A DNA stretch of 64,000 nt from positions 39,889-103,888 of the forward strand of contig CBFGOI010000004.1 of the NCBI GenBank assembly GCA_965650335.1, given 5' to 3'. Made by a program: the position numbers and the translations under genes. This stretch comes from Paradesertivirga sp965650335. GTDB lineage: Bacteria > Bacteroidota > Bacteroidia > Sphingobacteriales > Sphingobacteriaceae. Under the pieces are notes generated by a model that was not told the DNA's origin, made no database searches, and saw nothing but the letters and a program-made list of their open reading frames with translations. Positions 54,125 through 62,825 of the stretch are shown piece by piece. Position 1 is the first letter of the stretch, and every line of letters starts with the position of its first letter.

Positions 54125-55627
54125 ATGAAGCAACTCGATATAAAAACATTAGGTGAACTTAAGAAATCAGGGTATCATTCGCGCTCGATAAAACAAGAGC
54201 TGAGAGAGAATCTGATTAAGCAGTTAAAAAATAAAGAGGCTGGATTTGAAGGAATAATCGGGTATGAAGATACTGTTATTCCCGATTTGCAAACAGCCAT
54301 CTTATCGCAACACAATATTTTACTATTAGGATTACGGGGACAAGCGAAAACGCGAATTGCTAGGTTGATGGTAAACTTATTAGACGAATACATTCCTTAT
54401 GTTGAAGATTCAGAACTGTTTGACGATCCGCTAAATCCAATATCCTGGTTTGCCCGTGAAAAACTCGAAAAACTCGGTGACGACACCCCTATCGCCTGGT
54501 TGCATCGCGATGAACGCTATACAGAAAAGCTTGCTACCCCCGATGTAACTGTTGCAGATTTAATCGGTGACGTGGACCCAATTAAAGCGGCTTCTTTAAA
54601 ACTCCACTATTCAGACGAGCGGGTAATTCATTACGGATTAATCCCTCGTGCCCATAGAAGCATCTTTGTAATCAACGAATTACCCGACTTACAAGCGAGA
54701 ATTCAGGTGGCATTGTTCAATATTCTTCAGGAAAAAGACATCCAAATACGTGGCTTCAAACTTCGCCTGCCTTTGGATGTTCAATTTGTATTTACCGCAA
54801 ATCCTGAAGATTATACCAACCGGGGCTCCATTGTAACACCTTTAAAAGATCGCATTGAAAGTCAGATTTTAACCCATTACCCGCGAAGCGTGGAAATTTC
54901 CCGTAAAATCACACAGCAGGAGGCCCGCTTAACTGAAGAACAAATTTTAAACGTGGAGTCGGATGGGCTGGTTAAGGATCTGATTGAGCAAATAGCTTTT
55001 GAAGCAAGAAGCTCAGAATACATTGATAAAAAATCAGGAGTATCCGCACGTTTGACCATAACTGCCTACGAAAATTTAATTAGTAATGCAGAACGCAGAA
55101 TGCTGATAAATAATGAGGAAAGAACTTTTGTGAGGATCTCAGACTTTCTGGGGGTAATACCCGCAATAACTGGTAAAATCGAACTGGTTTATGAGGGTGA
55201 ACAAGAAGGTCCAGCGAAAGTTGCGAATATTCTTGTTGGGAAAGCCATAAAAACGCTGATGTCACAATATTTTCCTGATCCCGAAAAGTTGAAACGGTCG
55301 AAAGCGACAAATCCTTATACCGAAATCACGGGTTGGTTCGGCATGGGAAACAGCATAAGTATTGTAGATGATCTTTCTGAAAAAGAATACAGCAATATTT
55401 TAAACTCGGTTCCGGGTTTAAGAGATTTGGTGAAACTATTTCATCCAACCATGATTGATACCCAACAGTTATTGTTGATGGAATTTTTGTTACATGGTCT
55501 ATCAGAATACTCGCAGGTAAGCAAATCATTTCTGGATAACGGCTACGAATTTAAAGATATGCTGGGCAGCCTATTCAGTGCCAAGTTTGATGAAGATGAG
55601 GACGAAGATTTTGATGACGAACGCTAA
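54125..55627 (+). CDS. MoxR-type AAA+ ATPase
   Basis: I start at ATG 54125 (MKQLDIKTLGELKKSGYHSR); the frame opens at 54080 but the extra 15 residues are poorly family-like. The 500-residue product has Walker A GLRGQAKTR and Walker B region IFVINELPDLQARIQ, with VFTANPEDYTNRGSIVTPLK as the sensor 1 region. It is longer than typical MoxR proteins, with a 150-residue C-terminal extension ending in an acidic tail (FDEDEDEDFDDER). It probably remodels a client together with the VWA protein just upstream. The client is unknown. Confidence 0.9.
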   Translation: MKQLDIKTLGELKKSGYHSRSIKQELRENLIKQLKNKEAGFEGIIGYEDTVIPDLQTAILSQHNILLLGLRGQAKTRIARLMVNLLDEYIPYVEDSELFDDPLNPISWFAREKLEKLGDDTPIAWLHRDERYTEKLATPDVTVADLIGDVDPIKAASLKLHYSDERVIHYGLIPRAHRSIFVINELPDLQARIQVALFNILQEKDIQIRGFKLRLPLDVQFVFTANPEDYTNRGSIVTPLKDRIESQILTHYPRSVEISRKITQQEARLTEEQILNVESDGLVKDLIEQIAFEARSSEYIDKKSGVSARLTITAYENLISNAERRMLINNEERTFVRISDFLGVIPAITGKIELVYEGEQEGPAKVANILVGKAIKTLMSQYFPDPEKLKRSKATNPYTEITGWFGMGNSISIVDDLSEKEYSNILNSVPGLRDLVKLFHPTMIDTQQLLLMEFLLHGLSEYSQVSKSFLDNGYEFKDMLGSLFSAKFDEDEDEDFDDER

Positions 55628-55746
55628 TTCCATTCAAAACCAATCTAGGTCTTTCATATTTAAAGTCTATGTAACAAGCCTCCAATAGCTCGCTCTAAAT
55701 TTCACGAAACAGCTTAAGGTTGAACTAACACACACATAACATTTTC

Positions 55747-56994
55747 ATGTCCGACAAAATTTTTATATTACTTTTCATCAGTTCTTTGCTATTAATAATA
55801 GATTGGTACATATTAAAAGCACTTCTATCTCTAAAAATTAAAGTTATAGAAAGAAGAAGGAAAACTTTTACCTATCTGTACTGGGGATACAGTATTGTAC
55901 TTATTCTAGGCGTTTTTGTCGGAATTTATTTCAATATTAAACTAACCGCAAGAGCCATTATCCTGGTGACCTTTTTTCTAAGTTTTGTTACCAAGATCTT
56001 CTTTCTACCATTTCCTTTTATTGATGATATCAGAAGGTGTGCAATCTGGTTCAAGCGAAAGAAATCGACAGAAATTCCGCAAAGGCAAATAGACGTTGAT
56101 AATAAAATACCCCGTTCCGAATTTATCGTTAAATCGGGCTTATTGGTTGCAGCAATCCCGCTTGCTTCCCTGAGCTGGGGAATTGCGTCGGGGGCTTATG
56201 ACTATCAGCTAAAGAGACGAAAACTATACCTCAAAAACCTTCCGAAAGCTTTTCACGGACTTAAACTTGCACAGATTTCCGACATCCATTCCGGAAGTTT
56301 TTATAATAAAAAAGCGGTGCTTGGTGGAGTTGAGATGCTATTAGCCGAAAAGCCGGACCTGATCTTTTTTACCGGTGATCTGGTAAATAACCTTGCGCCC
56401 GAAATGAAAGATTATCAGGATATATTTACAAAAGTAAAGGCTCCGCTCGGTGTGTTTTCCATTCTTGGAAACCATGACTATGGAGATTATTATTATGGAA
56501 AAGAACCCTCGGTAGCGAAAGCAAAAAACCTGGAAGTAGTTAAAAAAATCCATGGCCTTATGGGCTGGGAACTCTTACTTGATGAACACCGCAGGATTAA
56601 AGTGAATAACGAAGAGATTGGAATTTTAGGCTGTCAAAACTGGGGCGCCGGTCGCTTTATTCAAAAAGGAGACCTGGAAAAGACGCTTCGGGGAACTGAG
56701 GATCTTCAAACTAAACTTCTTATGTCTCATGATCCTTCCCACTGGCGGGCACAAATTCTAAATCATTCGGATATTGACGTTACATTTAGTGGTCATACCC
56801 ACGGTATGCAATTCGGAGTAAGAACAAAAGAATTTCAATGGAGCCCAGTCGAGTACATTTATAAAGAATGGGCAGGCTTGTATCGGGAGAAAGAGCAGCA
56901 ACTTTATGTAAATGTCGGATACGGCTTTTTAGGATACCCGGGAAGGGTTGGAATTCTACCTGAAATTACGATATTTGAGTTACAGCGCGGCTAA
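55747..56994 (+). CDS. Membrane-anchored metallophosphoesterase (YkuE/YaeI type)
   Basis: A 415-residue protein. Several hydrophobic helices occupy the first 160 residues (LLFISSLLLIIDWYIL; YSIVLILGVFVGIYF; ILVTFFLSFVTKIFFLPF; a fourth at LVAAIPLASLSW). The calcineurin-like domain then shows all metal motifs: ISDIHSG, FTGDLVN, LGNHDYGD, LLMSHDP and FSGHTHGMQ. Relatives hydrolyse phosphoesters such as UDP-diacylglucosamine or phospholipid-derived substrates. The substrate here is unknown. The UbiA-like gene follows after 23 bases. Confidence 0.9.
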   Translation: MSDKIFILLFISSLLLIIDWYILKALLSLKIKVIERRRKTFTYLYWGYSIVLILGVFVGIYFNIKLTARAIILVTFFLSFVTKIFFLPFPFIDDIRRCAIWFKRKKSTEIPQRQIDVDNKIPRSEFIVKSGLLVAAIPLASLSWGIASGAYDYQLKRRKLYLKNLPKAFHGLKLAQISDIHSGSFYNKKAVLGGVEMLLAEKPDLIFFTGDLVNNLAPEMKDYQDIFTKVKAPLGVFSILGNHDYGDYYYGKEPSVAKAKNLEVVKKIHGLMGWELLLDEHRRIKVNNEEIGILGCQNWGAGRFIQKGDLEKTLRGTEDLQTKLLMSHDPSHWRAQILNHSDIDVTFSGHTHGMQFGVRTKEFQWSPVEYIYKEWAGLYREKEQQLYVNVGYGFLGYPGRVGILPEITIFELQRG

Positions 56995-57017
56995 GCCACT
57001 TGTAAACAAAAACTTGC

Positions 57018-57920
57018 ATGCCAGAACCCCATCCGAGACTCTTACGCAAAACATTCACTAAAGCACTCGACTTTCTGCTGTTCAGCAATATTTTTATTGC
57101 ACTTTGCGCTGTAGCGCAAGCACAAGTCACTTATTATCTTATTGGTGCTAAATGTGATAAGCATGTAATAGGCATCCTATTTTTTTCGACAATTGTATTA
57201 TATAACCTCAGTACATTTATATCTAAACCTGCTGATCCAAAAAAATCGCCCTACAGAAGGGTTCGCTGGGTTTATGCAAATTATCGCTTAATCACGACAC
57301 TTTCGCTAATAGCAATAATTTCACTGATTGTACTTGTCCTATTTTTATCTGCAGCATCTCAAGTATTGCTGCTCTTTTTGGGAGTTATTGCAGTTTCTTA
57401 CAACCTTCCATTATTCAGTATTGGTGATAAAAAATTCGGATTAAGAAATGTACCGGGATTAAAACTTTTTCTTATTGCCCTTATCTGGTCTTTAAGTTGT
57501 GTGCTGTTACCAATTGTTGAATTAGGCAGCAGTCAGTCAATTATAATCACAGCCGAAGATACGCTCCTTTTAATTGCGAAACGTTTTCTTTTCGTTACTG
57601 CAATTACGATTCCTTTTGATATTCGTGATCTTTATCAGGATAAAAGCTATGATTTAAAAACGATTCCGGTTGTTTATGGTGAGAGAAAAGCATATTTGGT
57701 TTGCCAGGTTCTTTTAATCGCCTACCTGGCTTTACTATTCTTATTCACACACGATTTTAATGCGAACTTTTTCGCATTGACCTTAACTATCATTCTCACC
57801 GGTTGGTTGATCTTCAAATCCGAATGGAAGAAAAATGAATACTATTATTTTTTCTATTTAGATGGGATGATGATCATACAATTGATGACTTTATGGATCT
57901 TTAGGCTTTTTTTATTGTAA
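57018..57920 (+). CDS. Divergent UbiA-superfamily membrane protein
   Basis: A 300-residue protein with about eight hydrophobic helices. The second aspartate-rich motif of UbiA prenyltransferases is clear: DIRDLYQDKSYDLKTIPVVY, with two Asp at the expected spacing and IPV after it. The first motif (NDxxDxxxD type) is missing; the equivalent place reads VLYNLSTFISKP. That suggests either a divergent enzyme or a non-catalytic relative. It may form an operon with the metallophosphoesterase gene. Confidence 0.7.
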   Translation: MPEPHPRLLRKTFTKALDFLLFSNIFIALCAVAQAQVTYYLIGAKCDKHVIGILFFSTIVLYNLSTFISKPADPKKSPYRRVRWVYANYRLITTLSLIAIISLIVLVLFLSAASQVLLLFLGVIAVSYNLPLFSIGDKKFGLRNVPGLKLFLIALIWSLSCVLLPIVELGSSQSIIITAEDTLLLIAKRFLFVTAITIPFDIRDLYQDKSYDLKTIPVVYGERKAYLVCQVLLIAYLALLFLFTHDFNANFFALTLTIILTGWLIFKSEWKKNEYYYFFYLDGMMIIQLMTLWIFRLFLL

Positions 57921-58023
57921 CATTATAGTTACAAATCGATTTCACACCGCTTCCGCTATACAATCTACTGCTTTCTGCTGATCATAATTCTCTCTTAAAG
58001 AAATATTTTTTCCAACTATTTTC

Positions 58024-58125
58024 TTAAAGGTTAATTCCTAGGGCATACTGTTGTCGATCCCATCTCGTCGTTGCCGCAATTCCCCGATCAGTAGAATAAT
58101 ATCGCCATAGTACATATTTTATATC
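58024..58125 (-). pseudogene. C-terminal relic of an outer-membrane protein gene
   Basis: In the 317-base gap after the UbiA-like gene, the - strand contains one 34-codon frame between a TGA (58126-58128) and a TAA (58024-58026). It reads DIKYVLWRYYSTDRGIAATT and RWDRQQYALGINL, an aromatic, alternating pattern ending like the last strand of a beta barrel. I see no start or upstream part. I cannot name the parent gene. The rest of the gap shows nothing. Confidence 0.35.
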
Positions 58126-58237
58126 TCAAGTAAATTTTTTATTAAGAAGGTTAAATATTATAACTTCGCTTCCTCGCAACGTTTTTTTTGAGAAAAAGTT
58201 TCAATTATCTGAAAAAATCTAAATTAACTCTAGATAT

Positions 58238-58666
58238 ATGCTATCAAAATATAAGATTTCTGGGCCCTTCAAACGCATCATCGTTTTTTTATTATTTACC
58301 TCGCAACTGCCAATAGTTAAAGGTAATGGATGCTCAGAAAATGCTACCTACGTTGCCGAAAATTCACTACGAACAATAATACCAATCGATGAATCGATCG
58401 CGGTAGCAGCTCCTCATTTACCAGCCATTCAACAATTTGAAGGTACGGGCGACTCTTTTAAATACAAGAAAAACACGTATCAGTATGACGAAAGGATCTT
58501 AAAAACATGGATCCAAACTTATCCTGAAGAATTTGCTAACTATTGCATTGCGATGAAAGCACTTCTTAAAGACACCAGGAAAGCCTCTCTTTCTCCGATA
58601 ATGAAAGCTATTTATACCGACCTGAAGGCTCAGTATTTCATGATAAAGAAAATAACTAATATTTAA
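58238..58666 (+). CDS. Hypothetical secreted protein
   Basis: A 142-residue protein with a probable signal sequence (KRIIVFLLFTSQLPIVKGNG), a low-complexity middle, and a helical C-terminal half (TWIQTYPEEFANYCIAMKAL and PIMKAIYTDLKAQYFMIKKI). I do not recognise the family. It stops 20 bases before the large adhesin gene, so they may be co-transcribed, and it could be an accessory of that protein. Confidence 0.6.
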   Translation: MLSKYKISGPFKRIIVFLLFTSQLPIVKGNGCSENATYVAENSLRTIIPIDESIAVAAPHLPAIQQFEGTGDSFKYKKNTYQYDERILKTWIQTYPEEFANYCIAMKALLKDTRKASLSPIMKAIYTDLKAQYFMIKKITNI

Positions 58667-58686
58667 TCAAATACTTAACTCAATTT

Positions 58687-61600
58687 ATGCAAAATTTTTA
58701 CAGCACTCATCCGGTTACGGAGACCAATTCTTTTGCAAAGAATAGTCCCTCGAAATCGAGAACATTTAAAAAGGCTAGCTTAAAAGCGGGTCTCACGTTA
58801 ATGTTTCTTTTTCTGATTGGATTTCAATCAGCATTCGCGCATGCCGTTCAGGTAGGATACGCGGTTTTGTCAAATGGGTTTATCCGTGTTTACATCGAAC
58901 ACTGGCATGGAGATCAAACCAGTTCAACTCTAGTAAACAACGGAATGAGCATTACTACCACTTACGGTAGTACTACTGTCACTCAAAACGTTAATCCAAC
59001 AGGAGCATTTAACAACACCGCCTGGAATAACCTTCCGGGGGCGGGATCGGCGATTACAATTTTATCTAAAGGTCCTAGCGCTAACCAGTTTAACGACTGG
59101 GCATATTATGATTTTGCTCCCGCAGCATGTAATGTGCCTGTTCAAATTACATTGAATGGAGGATTAACAGTAGTGCTTACAGAGGAATCAACAAACCTTT
59201 GGCCGCAAACTATTACTGGGACGTTTAATGACACAGCTGCCCCGACAATAACAGCATCAAATACAACTGCATCTGTTTCTTGTAACACACCAGGAACAAC
59301 TGTAAATTTTTCAGCTACTGCAATTGACAATTGTACGGCGAATCCTGCAGTTACATTCAGCATTGCACCTGGATCATTTTTTCCGGTAGGAACAACCAAT
59401 GTTACCGCTTACTCAACTGATGCTAATGGCAACTCAGGACAGTTGACTTTTCCGGTAATAGTTTCTGTAATTGATAATGTTAAACCAAGTTTATCTGTAC
59501 CAGCTGCTATTACTGTTAATAACACACCAGGATTATGTGGTGCGGCCGTAACATATGCTGCCCCAGTAGGGACAGATAGCTGCTCTACACCAACTACAGT
59601 GCAAATCGCTGGTTTAGCAAGTGGTTCAGTATTCCCTGTTGGAACAACAGTAAATACATTCAAAACAACTGATGGAGCTGGTAATTTTACGGTAGCGAGC
59701 TTTAGTGTAACAGTGAATGATACTCAGGCACCAATCCCTGCATATTCTACTACCGGCACAAAAGTGATTTCGATTCCTGCTGGAAGAACCTACGGATGGA
59801 GTCCAATGACTTATACTTTTTCAGACCCTATTCCAACTGGCTCGGTAATTACAGGTATAGACCTTTCATACTCAGCCGTAGATCAAGGCTGGGGAGGAAC
59901 AGGCGACTGGACAAACATGCAAGTTGCCGGAACTCGTATTGGCGGAAATCAATTATTCCATTATACTCAATCTTTTAACATAAATTACAATGGAAGCGTT
60001 CCGAATTATGTATATGGAGGAACCAATAATTTTCAAATGTATTTTACAGGTTATCAGGGTTGGGTAGGATATTTTCATGGTGGAACAATGACTATACACT
60101 ACCAAAATAATAGCCTGCTGCCAACTATAACGGGCGAATGCGCTGTTACTGTAGCTAACGCCCCTACTGCAAACGATAATTGCGAAGGAACAATTACTGG
60201 TACAACTGCAGATCCTTTAACCTATTCAGCACAAGGCAGCTATTTAATTAACTGGTCATTTAAAGACTCTAAAGGAAATACTTCTACTCAACAACAGACT
60301 GTTGTAGTAAAAGACATAACAGCTCCTATTGTTCCTGTGCTTGCTGACGTAAAAGGCGAGTGTTCGGCTACTGCTACAGCACCAACAACTACTGATAATT
60401 GCGCAGGTACTATCACTGGCACTACATCAAATGCTTTAACATATACAACACAAGGCACACATGTAATTACATGGAGCTTTAATGATGGAAACGGCAATGT
60501 ATCTACCGCAACACAAAATGTAATTGTGAAAGACATTACTGCTCCTGTTGCTCCGGTTCTTGCTGATGTAATTGCTGAATGCGCTGCCACTGTATCTGTT
60601 CCAACCACTACAGACAATTGTTCAGGCACAATTACGGGAACAACTTCAGATGCCCTTACCTATACAGCTCAGGGTTCCTATGTTATTACCTGGAACTTTA
60701 ACGATGGAAACGGAAATGTAACTACAGCAACTCAAAAAGTAGTGATAAAAGATGTTACGGCTCCTGTTGCTCCTGTATTAGCCGATGTGATAGCAGAATG
60801 CTCTGCTACTGTATCTGTTCCAACTACTACTGATAATTGTGCTGGTATAATTACAGGAACAACGTCAGATGCTCTGACTTATACAGCTCAAGGTTCTTAT
60901 GTTATCACCTGGAACTTTAACGATGGAAACGGAAATGTAACTACAGCGACTCAAAAAGTAGTAGTAAAAGACCTTACAGCTCCTGTTGCTTTGGCTAAAA
61001 ATATCTCTGTAACACTTGTAAATGGATCGGCTTCAATCACTGCTGCATCTATTGATAATGGAAGTAATGATGCTTGCGGAGTTCAATCATTATCTATTGA
61101 CAAATCAAACTTTGATTGTTCAAATCTGGGAAATAACACAGTTGTACTTACTGTAACGGATGTAAACGGAAATGTTTCTACAACCACTGCGACTGTAAAT
61201 GTAATCGGTGCGACACCTATTGTTTCAATTACAGAAAGCAGAACCGACAATACTTATACAGGTCTTGACAGCAAAACTATCGCTTTAGGTTATGGTGCAC
61301 AAAAATTAACACTTACTGCATCTAACAGTACTTCGGCAAGCAATGCAAGCACTTACCTATGGTCTCCGGCCGCTGGTTTAAGCAGTGCTACAATTGCGAA
61401 TCCGGTATTTACTCCAACTGCTGCTGGTACCTATACATTTAATGTAATTGCAACTAACGAGTTTGGATGTTCTGCAAGTGCTTCTATAACAATTACTGTT
61501 ATCGATGTTCGTAGTGGAAATAAAGGTGATAAAGTATTAGTATGCCATAAAGCGAATAACAAATGGATTCAAATCAGCGTGAGCGGAAATGCAGTTGCTA

Positions 61601-61971
61601 CCCATTTAGCTAATGGTGGTTATTTAGGTGCTTGCAATACTCCTGCAACAGTTGCTGCTGCTCCATCAAGTGAGCTTGCTCTTTCCAATAGCTTAACTGC
61701 AGGTAACGCAAATACATTATCTGCTTATCCGAATCCATTTGGAGGTCAAACTACGGTTTCTTTCAAATTAATTTCAGATCAGGCTAATGTATCTTTAGAT
61801 TTATATGATTTAAAAGGTGTAAAAGTTAAGAATGTTTACTCTGGTTCTGCGAGTGCATTACAGACGTATTCATTCAATTTCAACGGTTCATCTCTTGCAT
61901 CTGGAGTTTATTTCTTCAAGTTAAGCGGAAATAAACTGGATCTAAACTTCAAAGTTATTGTAAACCAATAA
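58687..61971 (+). CDS. T9SS-sorted repeat adhesin with HYR/Ig-like domains
   Basis: A 1094-residue secreted protein. The N-terminus has a signal-anchor (LKAGLTLMFLFLIGFQSAFA), then an unnamed domain, HYR-like domains (about 180-350), four 73-residue Ig-like repeats (478-769), a PKD-like region with SLSIDKS and ATNEFGCSASASITITV, a Cys-containing motif (VLVCHKANNKWIQISVSGNA, about 950-985) often seen before T9SS tails, and a type A sorting domain (YPNPFGGQTTVSFKL to the end, about 1011-1094). The tail directs export by the type IX system, whose GldKLMN core is encoded at 6-11 kb. It is probably a surface adhesin. Confidence 0.92.
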   Translation: MQNFYSTHPVTETNSFAKNSPSKSRTFKKASLKAGLTLMFLFLIGFQSAFAHAVQVGYAVLSNGFIRVYIEHWHGDQTSSTLVNNGMSITTTYGSTTVTQNVNPTGAFNNTAWNNLPGAGSAITILSKGPSANQFNDWAYYDFAPAACNVPVQITLNGGLTVVLTEESTNLWPQTITGTFNDTAAPTITASNTTASVSCNTPGTTVNFSATAIDNCTANPAVTFSIAPGSFFPVGTTNVTAYSTDANGNSGQLTFPVIVSVIDNVKPSLSVPAAITVNNTPGLCGAAVTYAAPVGTDSCSTPTTVQIAGLASGSVFPVGTTVNTFKTTDGAGNFTVASFSVTVNDTQAPIPAYSTTGTKVISIPAGRTYGWSPMTYTFSDPIPTGSVITGIDLSYSAVDQGWGGTGDWTNMQVAGTRIGGNQLFHYTQSFNINYNGSVPNYVYGGTNNFQMYFTGYQGWVGYFHGGTMTIHYQNNSLLPTITGECAVTVANAPTANDNCEGTITGTTADPLTYSAQGSYLINWSFKDSKGNTSTQQQTVVVKDITAPIVPVLADVKGECSATATAPTTTDNCAGTITGTTSNALTYTTQGTHVITWSFNDGNGNVSTATQNVIVKDITAPVAPVLADVIAECAATVSVPTTTDNCSGTITGTTSDALTYTAQGSYVITWNFNDGNGNVTTATQKVVIKDVTAPVAPVLADVIAECSATVSVPTTTDNCAGIITGTTSDALTYTAQGSYVITWNFNDGNGNVTTATQKVVVKDLTAPVALAKNISVTLVNGSASITAASIDNGSNDACGVQSLSIDKSNFDCSNLGNNTVVLTVTDVNGNVSTTTATVNVIGATPIVSITESRTDNTYTGLDSKTIALGYGAQKLTLTASNSTSASNASTYLWSPAAGLSSATIANPVFTPTAAGTYTFNVIATNEFGCSASASITITVIDVRSGNKGDKVLVCHKANNKWIQISVSGNAVATHLANGGYLGACNTPATVAAAPSSELALSNSLTAGNANTLSAYPNPFGGQTTVSFKLISDQANVSLDLYDLKGVKVKNVYSGSASALQTYSFNFNGSSLASGVYFFKLSGNKLDLNFKVIVNQ
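60118..60993 (+). repeat. Four tandem 219-bp repeats in the adhesin gene
   Basis: Units begin near 60118, 60337, 60556 and 60775, each 219 bases (73 codons), with a core like PTTTDNCAGTITGTTS and NFNDGNGNV. The third and fourth are close to identical in DNA over most of their length, while the first is the most diverged. This points to recent unequal crossing-over at the 3' side. Confidence 0.85.
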
Positions 61972-61990
61972 GATCAAGTTAAATAAATAA

Positions 61991-62025
61991 AAAAGAGGCC
62001 CGTGTCGACCACACGGGCCTCTTTT
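61991..62025. terminator. Strong bidirectional terminator after the adhesin gene
   Basis: A perfect 15-bp stem (AAAAGAGGCCCGTGT / ACACGGGCCTCTTTT) around a 5-base loop, followed by TTATA; A run on the other side. It lies 19 bases after the adhesin stop. Confidence 0.92.
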
Positions 62026-62083
62026 TTATAATGCTACCCAGACGCAATTTCAGCTTATAAAATTGTAGCACAATTGTAATAAA

Positions 62084-62114
62084 AAGCCCCCGTGTCTGAT
62101 AAACACGAGGGCTT
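62084..62114 (-). terminator. Terminator of the two-component operon
   Basis: AAGCCCCCGTGT pairs with ACACGAGGGCTT (one mismatch) around 7 bases. On the - strand it is followed by TTTATTAC. It ends the operon whose last gene stops at 62137 and shares the CCCGTGT core with the neighbouring hairpin. Confidence 0.82.
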
Positions 62115-62136
62115 CTATTTGATTCTATGTCCCGTT

Positions 62137-62823
62137 CTAACAAACAAACTTATATCCGATACCTCTAACGGTCTGCAAATAACTTGGAGAATCGGGATTA
62201 TCTTCAATCTTCTTACGTAATCTAACAATGTGCATATCCAATGTACGTGTATTTACATCTGAATTATAACCCCAAACAACCATCATAAGCTCATCGCGAT
62301 GGATTACTTTGTTCGCATTTTTAAGAAAATATAGCAAAATCCGATTTTCAAGTATCGTTAACTCAATTTTCTTGCCATCTTTTAAAAGAGAATGAGTGTT
62401 AGGATGATGCTCCATATTACTGAATCTGTGCATTTCAGTTTTTTCATTATTGACAACAAATTTTATCTTGTTTTCAATAAGAGCGACCAACACATCCATA
62501 TTAAACGGTTTGGTCACATAATCAGACACACCAAAATTATATGCATCGATCTTATCCACATCCTGAGCTTTGGCAGTCATCATGATAACAACCCCCTCAA
62601 AACCTTTTGCACGTACACTTTTACACACTTCCGAACCTTCTTTTCCGGGCAGCATCCAATCGAGCAAAACAATGTCCGGATTTTCTCTCATTATCATCTC
62701 TTCAGCGTCAGCTCCATCCGAAGCCTCTATAACTATATATCCCTCGGCCTGCAAACGATGAGAAACAAGGAATCGAAGATTTTCATCATCTTCAACAATT
62801 GCAACTTTAATGTCTAAATTCAT
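62137..62823 (-). CDS. OmpR/PhoB-family response regulator
   Basis: A 228-residue regulator. The receiver domain carries the acidic pocket EDDE (residues 11-14), the phosphoacceptor D55 in VLLDWMLPG, and the MTAKAQ and TKPF motifs. The C-terminal winged helix follows (LTILENRILLYFLKNANKVI, DMHIVRLRKKIEDN and VRGIGYKF). It is transcribed with the sensor kinase gene, which ends 2 bases before its start. Its targets are not evident; the adhesin gene is convergent and next to it. Confidence 0.95.
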   Translation of the reverse strand: MNLDIKVAIVEDDENLRFLVSHRLQAEGYIVIEASDGADAEEMIMRENPDIVLLDWMLPGKEGSEVCKSVRAKGFEGVVIMMTAKAQDVDKIDAYNFGVSDYVTKPFNMDVLVALIENKIKFVVNNEKTEMHRFSNMEHHPNTHSLLKDGKKIELTILENRILLYFLKNANKVIHRDELMMVVWGYNSDVNTRTLDMHIVRLRKKIEDNPDSPSYLQTVRGIGYKFVC

Positions 62824-62825
62824 AT

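Noticed and set aside
60288..60629. Long - strand frames opposite the adhesin gene
   Set aside because: They mirror the repeated, Thr/Val-rich codons of the adhesin and are shadows of it.
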